Source: Takakia lepidozioides | Taxonomy: Eukaryota; Streptophyta; Takakiopsida; Takakiales; Takakiaceae | Assembly (NCBI GenBank): GCA_030704615.1 | Contig: CM060733.1 | Coordinates: forward strand, 50,406,001 to 50,470,000 | DNA: 64,000 nucleotides | Direction of reading: 5' to 3' | Shown: positions 57,901 to 64,000 of the stretch, piece by piece | Layout of the letters: each line of letters begins with the position of its first letter | How positions within the stretch are numbered: position 1 is the first letter of the stretch | The notes under the pieces: model-generated | The model's database searches: none | The model's input: the letters and a program-made list of their open reading frames with translations, nothing else | What the model was told of the DNA's origin: nothing | Program-made: the position numbers and the translations under genes

Positions 57901-60342
57901 TACTGCCCCATGGGCCCTTGTGGCTCTCAGTGGACGTTGGAAAGTTTCTTTCTTAAAATACCATTTCATTTTTCTCTTTTCTTTCTCTTTTCTTCCATTT
58001 TGTCCCATAAGCTCTACGAGCTTTCCGCGGACGTTATAAAGCACCATTTCATTTCATTTCATTTCTCTTCTTTTGAATGACAACAGCCCCATCCACCCCA
58101 CCTGAATAACTATAATTGCACTCCTTTGGAGTTCTCATCTCCTCTTGTCCGTGATGTCCAGTTTGTCCTCGGGCCTTGTGCACATTACAAAGTTCCTTCT
58201 TTCTACTGTCCTTGGGCACTGCAGGCCTCCTGTGGTTTCCAAAACGAGGCACAATGTCTTTGGCATGGTGTGATTTCTTCTGAAGTTGTTTTGTTGTTAC
58301 TTGTCGAGGCGCCATTGAGGCCCACTGTGGATGTTGGAACCCCCCCTTCACTTAGCATCCTATCTGCATGAGGCAATGTGTCTTCATGAAATTTTGGGGT
58401 TCAATTTATTTCTTGGTTTTTTTGGTTCTACTGTGTCTGTTTTACTGTATCCGTAGGGCCATTTGATCCCGTGGACGTTAAGTAGATTCTATCTTCTTTC
58501 TGGATGTTATAAAGTCTTTCGTTCCTTCTTCTTTCCTCTCCTGTGCAATACTATCGATTAGTCTTGTGTTTGTTCTTGAAATCTGAGGTTTTGGTTGCAA
58601 CGTCCCCAGACATTCATAGCAAGTTCCAAACCATCTCCTCTTTGGTTTTGTGCATTAGTTTTCCATTCAAAAGAGAATATGAGCTCCATTTGTTGATGCT
58701 TATGGTCATCTACAAAGAATGATGGGGGTCTAAGTAGTTGAAACAGCCGTTTTTGACACCTTTGTTACAAACAGATCCTTCCATGATCACCAAAATTTCG
58801 TCTGAGGAGCTTGTACTGTCCAAGGGGAAGCCATGTGGGAAAGGGACTGTATTGCTGTTGACATTGAAACAATCTCTCATAATGGTGCAGAAGTTGATTT
58901 TGTGCATTGGACACAATGAGAGGCCAATTTTCTAAGCCGCTGATACTAGTAAAATGTGTATGGAGTTTTACGTAGATTTTTTGTTCTCAGAAGCTTCTCA
59001 TAGTTTATTGATGGGGATGATGGTGCACAAGTGCTCTGAGATTTCAATAACAGGATGACAAACAACAGTTTTTTGTCTGTACAGATCATTGTGGTGTTCA
59101 CTGATGGGAATTTTGCTGCAAGTCCGGAATACCCCAATCAAAAGCTGCACGTCATCGCCCTACTTACTATGACCAATGTCACAGTATTCTTCTACAGCCT
59201 GAGCCCTGGTAATACAAACAATGCTGAAGCAGAGCTTCAAATCCTGTCCTGCCTTGTGCATGGCTCCTATACGAGCGTTAATGTTTCTGATGTGACAACC
59301 AACCCACTTTGGGCCATTCGCTCTTACTTCGACTACAATGCAAACCTGCATTTTCAGAACGACAGTGCTCCCTATTGGACACCTACATACCGGGACTTTG
59401 ATTATATTGGCAATGTCTCCACTGTTGCGTATCCAGGTGGGATAGAAGATACAACTTAAACTCTTTGGCACTTAGATAGTGAAGACCTTCAGTGAGGTAT
59501 GCAAAAATTAAACAGACCTAATAATTGGAGGGATGATAATGCCCATTAGACTTTGCTTGATTTAACAATGTTGCCATGGACTCCACGCATGTTGGTATGG
59601 AGAAGACAGGTAGGAATGAAATGAAATGAAATGAACTGGTACCTTATAACGTCCATGGAGAGCTCAAAGAGCTTATGGGACAAAATGGAAAAAAACAAGA
59701 GAGAGGAAACAAAACCAGAGCCAGAAAAAGAAAGAAAGAAACATATTATGAGAATAAAGGCTAGTGGAGAGGGGGGCTGGGGAGTGGGGTCGGGAACAGG
59801 GCAGAAAGGGGTCGACTATCATTGCAGAAGTCCAATAGTTGGTCTCAATTTCAACCTGGAGTAGGGCTTTGAGATAGGTTTACCAAGCATTGATGCTGGA
59901 GTGTCACCTGCAAATTAAGGCCCAAGGAGTGTCACACCTGGGCAGACAAAAAGAGGAGAGAGAGAAAGGGAAAAGGATGATTCACAACCTTCACACCCAA
60001 AAACAGTGAAGAAACAACTCTTGGCTAAAGCATCTCTTTGTGGGATATTAATGCAGCATTTGATGAAGAGAAGAGGCTCATTGGAGTAGCAGGCATTGAT
60101 GTGATCATGTATGCTCTTGAAGGACTAAGTGCTGATGTCGAAGCTCTTGTGAAGGATAAGGTCAAGCTGAATGGTATAACTGTTTCTGGGTCAAAATTGC
60201 CATGTCCACAGACGGTATGCATTTGAACATCAAGCATGTCTCTTTTTATTGTGTTTACAAATGTTGTGCAAGCTCTGGCTTTGTCCTAAATCAATGTCAT
60301 ATGGATGTAGATCTTGAAGGAAATCGGTGTCCATAGTTCCAT
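54909..60342 (+). CDS. alpha2-delta/CACHD1-like protein with VWA and Cache domains (3' end not resolved)
   Basis: Predicted secreted or membrane-anchored protein. Exon 1 (from ATG 54909 to about 55065) encodes a signal peptide (MKMGLEILVLVLLSWMMG). Cys-rich exon(s) are likely near 55270-55446 and 55990-56155; their limits are uncertain. Confident exons: 56723-56900 (AWHYFGSVGGDWRVFPGR, the VWA_N signature), 57065-57117 (NCRNYDPRKRPW), 57225-57411 (VWA start, DLVVLLDTGQTSDD), 57635-57826, 59085-59436 (VWA end IIVVFTDGNF, then PYWTPTYRDFDYIGN), 60057-60214 (Cache part, KRLIGVAGIDVIMY) and 60311-60342. Phases agree across all joins. The metal site has DTGQT in place of DxSxS, so it is altered. 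In animals this architecture belongs to calcium-channel alpha2-delta and CACHD1. The algal function is unknown. The next exon would lie past LINE sequence. Confidence 0.8.
55490..55545 (+). repeat. short LINE 3' tail remnant in an intron
   Basis: TTGTTCCGCCCAAACTGGGA, then GCGGGGTCTATAGCC and TCAAGGCTCCGGCAA, closely matches 63948-64000, just past the coding end of the LINE at 62185. Probably a 5'-truncated copy of that LINE. Confidence 0.65.
55830..55990 (+). repeat. tRNA-derived SINE, best-preserved copy
   Basis: A box: TGTAGCCCAGTGATAATGGG. B box: GGGGGTTCAAACCACCG, about 35 bases downstream as in tRNA. The body GTCATGAAGGTGTCCACCTT and the tail GGCAGTAGCCCTTGTGGTGA and ACACCATAATTTACAC follow. 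It lies in an intron of the VWA-Cache gene, in the same orientation. Confidence 0.85.
57985..58065 (+). repeat. repeat with (ATTTC)n tail, right-facing copy
   Basis: TTCCATTTTGTCCCATAAGC, TCTACGAGCTTTCCGCGGAC, GTTATAAAGCACC, then (ATTTC)n. Its inverted partner is at 59612-59692. A third partial copy (GTTATAAAGTACCATTTCAT) is at 60490-60515. A tail of simple repeats suggests a non-LTR retroposon end. Confidence 0.75.
59612..59692 (-). repeat. repeat with (ATTTC)n tail, inverted copy
   Basis: Reverse complement of the unit at 57985-58065. The pair encloses about 1.5 kb that includes the 59085-59436 exon of the VWA-Cache gene. Confidence 0.75.
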
Positions 60343-60514
60343 GTAAGTACCCTCTTAAATATGAAATCTGTTCAGAATCTACTTTGTATGTGCACTGGTT
60401 ACAAAGGTATTGACTGAATCCTCTAGCCTTCAGCTTTCAATGATCTCTTTCTCTCTAAAAGTTCTCCTATATCCTTTCTTCCTTTTTCCGTTATAAAGTA
60501 CCATTTCATTTCCT

Positions 60515-62165
60515 TTTTTCTCCCTTTTACTGGCTAAACTGTTTGGGGCAGTAGTGGCCATGGAACTGGATGATTGGGCTGAAGCGTCCCACCTGCGCGC
60601 TATTGAGCAAGCAGGCTTCCGTCACAACCGGTCCACTCTTGACCACATTTTCACTCTTCAGACTACGGTGGAACGAGCAAGCTATGATATAAAATTGGTT
60701 TATGTTTGCTTTGTGGACTTTCGAAAGGCTTTTGATTCAGTTGCTCGAGCCCTTCTTCTTCAAAGGCTCCACAGGATGGAAGTCCCTTCAGACATCCTAT
60801 ATGGCATCTTATCCATGTATGAGATTGTCGTTGGCATGGTCAAGGTTGCAGGAGAATGTTTGGCAGAAGTTCATAGCAGCATTGGCGTCAAACAGGGCTG
60901 CCCTCTCTCACCTATCCTTTTTGGGATCTATGTAGACGCTTTGGAGGAGTACATTCCAAAGAGTCATGGGGTAGGGATGCCTTTGGATGGTGGACCAACG
61001 CAATCAGTACTTCTCTACGCTGATGATGTTGCTCTCTTGGCACAATCTCCTTGTCTTCCTACAACGCCACCTTCGCATACTGGAAGACTGCTCCAAAGCC
61101 TATGGGCTGCAGGTCAATCTTAGCAAAACTAAGATCATGGTTTTCAATGGCCATGCGGGTTGCAGATTCCACTACAATCAGCAGGACTCAGAGGTTGTCA
61201 AATCCTATACGTACCTGGGTCTGGTTATTCACTCACCGAAATTCCAGTTTGCCTCAACCGCTATGGACAGATTGACGAAGGGTAGGCCTGCCTCCATCCG
61301 TCTTCAGGCAAAATGTAAACAGATACATCTGCGCCATCCCCCAACCCAAAAGTGGCTCCGATACCGTTGTCACCCCAGCCGCCACGTATGGCTGTGAGTT
61401 CTGGGCACCTGGTGGAGAATTTTTTTTGGAACCGCTGCAGTCATCTTTCTTCCAAACAATGCTTGGTGCTCGAGGCACAACTCCATCACACATTCTATGT
61501 GCGGAGTTTGCATGCGTGCCACTTCAAACCGAAGCTAGCTTCAGGCTTACAATCTTTCTTAAAAGGTTACAAGCCCTGAACCCCACAGGCTCACAGCAAG
61601 AGCCCTCAAAAACTGTACCAGGCTCGAAACAGCAGGCTTCAAGCCCTCCTGGTACGCACGGGTGTGCAGTGGACTCTGTTGCTTCCCTACTGCCACAACA
61701 TACAGAAGGGGTGGAAATTGCGTCCAAACAGGATCGCAACAGACGCATCAGAACTTACGGAACTTCATGTCAGGCGAACATGGAAGCCGGCCACTCTAAC
61801 AACAAAACTCCATTTCTATCAAGAGACATTCTTAGTTCTCCGTGATGAGAGAATCTCGCGGCCTAATTACTTATCTGCACCTTTATCTCCCTCTCTTCTG
61901 AGGGCATTGGGGCAATTCAGGGCGGGCTCCCACAATTTACAGATAGAGACTGGTAGATGGGACCGCCTATGCCCAATATGGACGGGGCCCAACTTATGTA
62001 TCGAAACTGAAGAACACTTCTTTTACTGCCCTCTTTACTATGATCCGTAGGAGATTCCACTCCCTGCTCCATGAAACCCAATCTCTCACACAAGTCTTCC
62101 ATTATGAGGATCAGAAATGCTTGGCAGCTTATCTGCATGAAGCTTTGACCCTTAGTCAATCCCTT
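60515..62165 (+). pseudogene. LINE A: reverse transcriptase and C-terminal part, broken
   Basis: Non-LTR retrotransposon ORF2 remnant, truncated at the 5' side (no endonuclease seen). The RT starts in KLFGAVVAMELDDWAE and continues with EQAGFRHNRSTLDHIFTLQ, VDFRKAFDSV, GVKQGCPLSPILFGIYVDAL, and the catalytic YADD in LLYADDVALLAQ (about 61015). A frame change at about 61060 leads to LQVNLSKTKIMVFNGH and SYTYLGLVIH. A second change leads to the C-terminal part, ending in a Cys/His motif (ETEEHFFYCPLY, about 62007-62042). It probably does not encode a working protein. Confidence 0.88.
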
Positions 62166-62184
62166 TAGCATAGTTGCTTTTGGG

Positions 62185-64000
62185 CTGCTTCTGGCTTCAC
62201 TCTCTCTTATTCTGGCAAGACATTCTGCAGATTTATAAGTACTCGTCTTGAGGTTGATCTGGAGTCTAGAGGTTGTTTCCAAGCTGGCTTTCGGCGAAAC
62301 AGGGGCTGTGTGGATCATATCTTCACTCTAAGTCAGATTATCTAGGGAAGGAAAAAAGAAGGGAAACCCACTTAAGTTTTTTTTCCTGGATGTCAAAAAG
62401 GCTTATGACACAGTGTGGAGGGATGGCCTATGGTTCCGCCTCTGGTCTTGTGGGATCAAGGGAAAGATGTGGAGAATTGTCCACAACTTGTATGCTCACA
62501 CCAAAAGCTGTGTCACTGTTAACGGACAGAAGTCCAACTTCTTTGACATAGACCAAGGTGTAGCTCAAGGATGTACTCTCTCCCCTCTGCTCTTCAATGT
62601 TTTCATCAATCAACTCCTCGAGGATGTGGAAAGGGAGGGATTTGGGTTAAGGGTGGGTGATACCACCATACCAGCCCTTATGTTTGCGGATGACTTCGCA
62701 GGCATAGGGGAGACTCCAACCAATCTCCAGGAGTTGATTGATTGCGCGAAGAGATACTTTGATCTTTGGGGGCTAGAGGCTAATGTCAGCAAATGTGCAG
62801 TGGTAGCATTCAACGACAGAGGAGAGGGAGGAAGTGATCTTAAGTGGCAGTGGGGTAGCCAAGAGATCCCGGTCCTCCCTTCCTACACTTAGCTGGGCGT
62901 TGAGTTCTCCTCCAATTGTAATTGGGATGCTCATATCCGTTCAAACTGGCAAGGGCAAAGCTCTGGGGCTCACTAAATTTTTCCACTGCAGAGGGGTCAA
63001 CTCTGAGGTTAGGAAAACCATGCTTTGTTGCGTTATTACACCTGCCTTGGAGTACGGATCTGCTATATGGGTTGATAACTCCAACCAGGCTAAGTCTCTA
63101 GAATCCATTCAAGTGGGGGTGCTTAAGGAGTGTATGTCAGCATGCTCCAAAACAGCCAATGTGGCTGTTCGGGGTGAGTTTGGCATTCCGTCCTTAAGCT
63201 CCCGATGAGATGAATTCAATCAGATGGTGGGGTCAGCTGCAACATATGCCCAACACCAGATATCCTAAGTTAATCGACCCTATATCTTGGAAACAGGACT
63301 GCCCTGTCAAACAGGCTAACTCCTGGCAGAAGAGAGTAGAAGAGATTCTCAAGGACCTGGACCTGGATCCGCAAGTCTTGACCCTGCTGGATAAATCTGA
63401 CTTAGAGGCTGTAGTGTCCAAAGCCATGTCTGTTGCCATGAGATTGTCTGATGAAAATGAAGTTAGGCAGAAAACTTCCCTGAACTTGTTTCCAGTCAGT
63501 GACATGGGGGAGGACATCTTGGATGACCTCAAGGGTCTACCCACTCTCGGCACTAGACTGAAATTTAAACTCAGGGCAGGAAGCCTACCTTTGAACAGCA
63601 AACAGAAGCAGAGAGGAAAGGGAGAGTGCAATTGCCGTTGTGTGGGCAATCTGAAGACAGTATTCATTTTCTGACACACTGTCCGGGGTTCTCTCACCAA
63701 AGAGACGCTCTCTTCAAATCTATCAAGGGAATTGTGCCTGTACCCCTGTTTACCAACTTTGAAAGTCTCGAGGCTGAGCCAAAAGCCCAGGCCCTCCTGA
63801 GGCCTAGTTTTTGGGCAAATCACACACAGCAGATTGATGCTTGTGTGAAGGGATTTCTAGAGGATATCTGGAAAACCCGGATTAATTCTATATATGAAGG
63901 TAAGTCTTACTACCAACGTCAGCCCCTGCAGAGGTAGGTTCTGTCCCTTTTGTTCCCGCTCAAACTGGGCGCGGGGTCAATGGCCACAAGGCTACGGCAA
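62185..64000 (+). pseudogene. LINE B: second, different LINE, RT and C-terminal part, broken, runs off the window
   Basis: RT pieces: CFQAGFRRNRGCVDHIFTLS, FFLDVKKAYDTVWRDGL, DIDQGVAQGCTLSPLLFNVF and the catalytic FADD in ALMFADDFAGIGET (about 62685). Stops at 62344, 62373 and 62890 and frame changes break it. The C-terminal domain continues to 63937 with a Cys/His motif (CGQSEDSIHFLTHC, 63640-63681). RT wording and spacing differ from LINE A, so they are separate families lying head to tail. A 3' tail phrase (CAAACTGGGCGCGGGGTCAA) at 63960-64000 also occurs at 55490-55545. Confidence 0.88.

Overview
This window is nuclear DNA of a photosynthetic streptophyte. The evidence is a plant-type cytosolic glutamine synthetase with 13 short exons, a plastid-type DXS with an N-terminal transit-peptide-like exon, and a nuclear gene for mitochondrial ribosomal protein uL15. 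The host genes use GT-AG introns with one probable GC-AG, and their stop codons are TAG or TAA, so the standard code applies. Two features argue against a flowering plant and for a charophyte alga with a repeat-rich genome, such as Chara: an alpha2-delta/CACHD1-like VWA-Cache gene, and a Ty3/gypsy-type retrotransposon carrying a cytosine-C5 DNA methyltransferase. DNMT-bearing retrotransposons are, to my knowledge, described from charophytes and dinoflagellates. The species assignment is inference.

Layout. 1-6.4 kb is gene-free and full of short DNA transposons: foldbacks at 796-981 and 984-1061, a TIR element at 1527-2282, and a piggyBac-like TTAA element at 2317-3284. 7.1-11.9 kb (+) is glutamine synthetase. 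12.4-16.7 kb holds nothing I recognise. 16.7-19.6 kb (-) is a decayed Ty1/copia element whose RNase H is split by a CACTA-like element that left a visible 3-bp target duplication. 23.0-25.8 kb (-) is mitochondrial uL15. 26.7-27.0 kb (-) is a broken eEF2 fragment. 27.4-32.6 kb holds dispersed repeats and hAT-like termini. 33.3-38.7 kb (+) is DXS. 39.6-40.2 kb is a tandem repeat. 42.1-51.3 kb is the DNMT-carrying LTR retrotransposon. 51.6-54.8 kb is repeats. 54.9-60.3 kb (+) is the VWA-Cache gene, running into two different LINE bodies (60.5-62.2 and 62.2-64.0 kb).

The most unusual object is the element at 42,126-51,279. Its order is LTR - leader - gag with two zinc knuckles - aspartic protease - DNMT3-like methyltransferase (motifs I, IV, VI and VIII all visible) - stub of RNase H - integrase - C-terminal PHD finger - 45-bp satellite - LTR. 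No reverse transcriptase is found. The element thus combines a predicted chromatin writer (DNMT) and reader (PHD). The copy is decayed by stop codons and frameshifts, but the methyltransferase region is its least damaged part.

Small dispersed families recur across the window: a tRNA-derived SINE (five copies), a roughly 300-400-bp family with a TTTTG-rich tract (seven copies), and a family with a shared GGGGCCTGATTTGTGAGCT terminus (three copies). The host genes are unrelated to one another in function (nitrogen assimilation, plastid isoprenoid synthesis, mitochondrial translation, membrane/extracellular) and are separated by repeats, as expected for a large repeat-rich genome.
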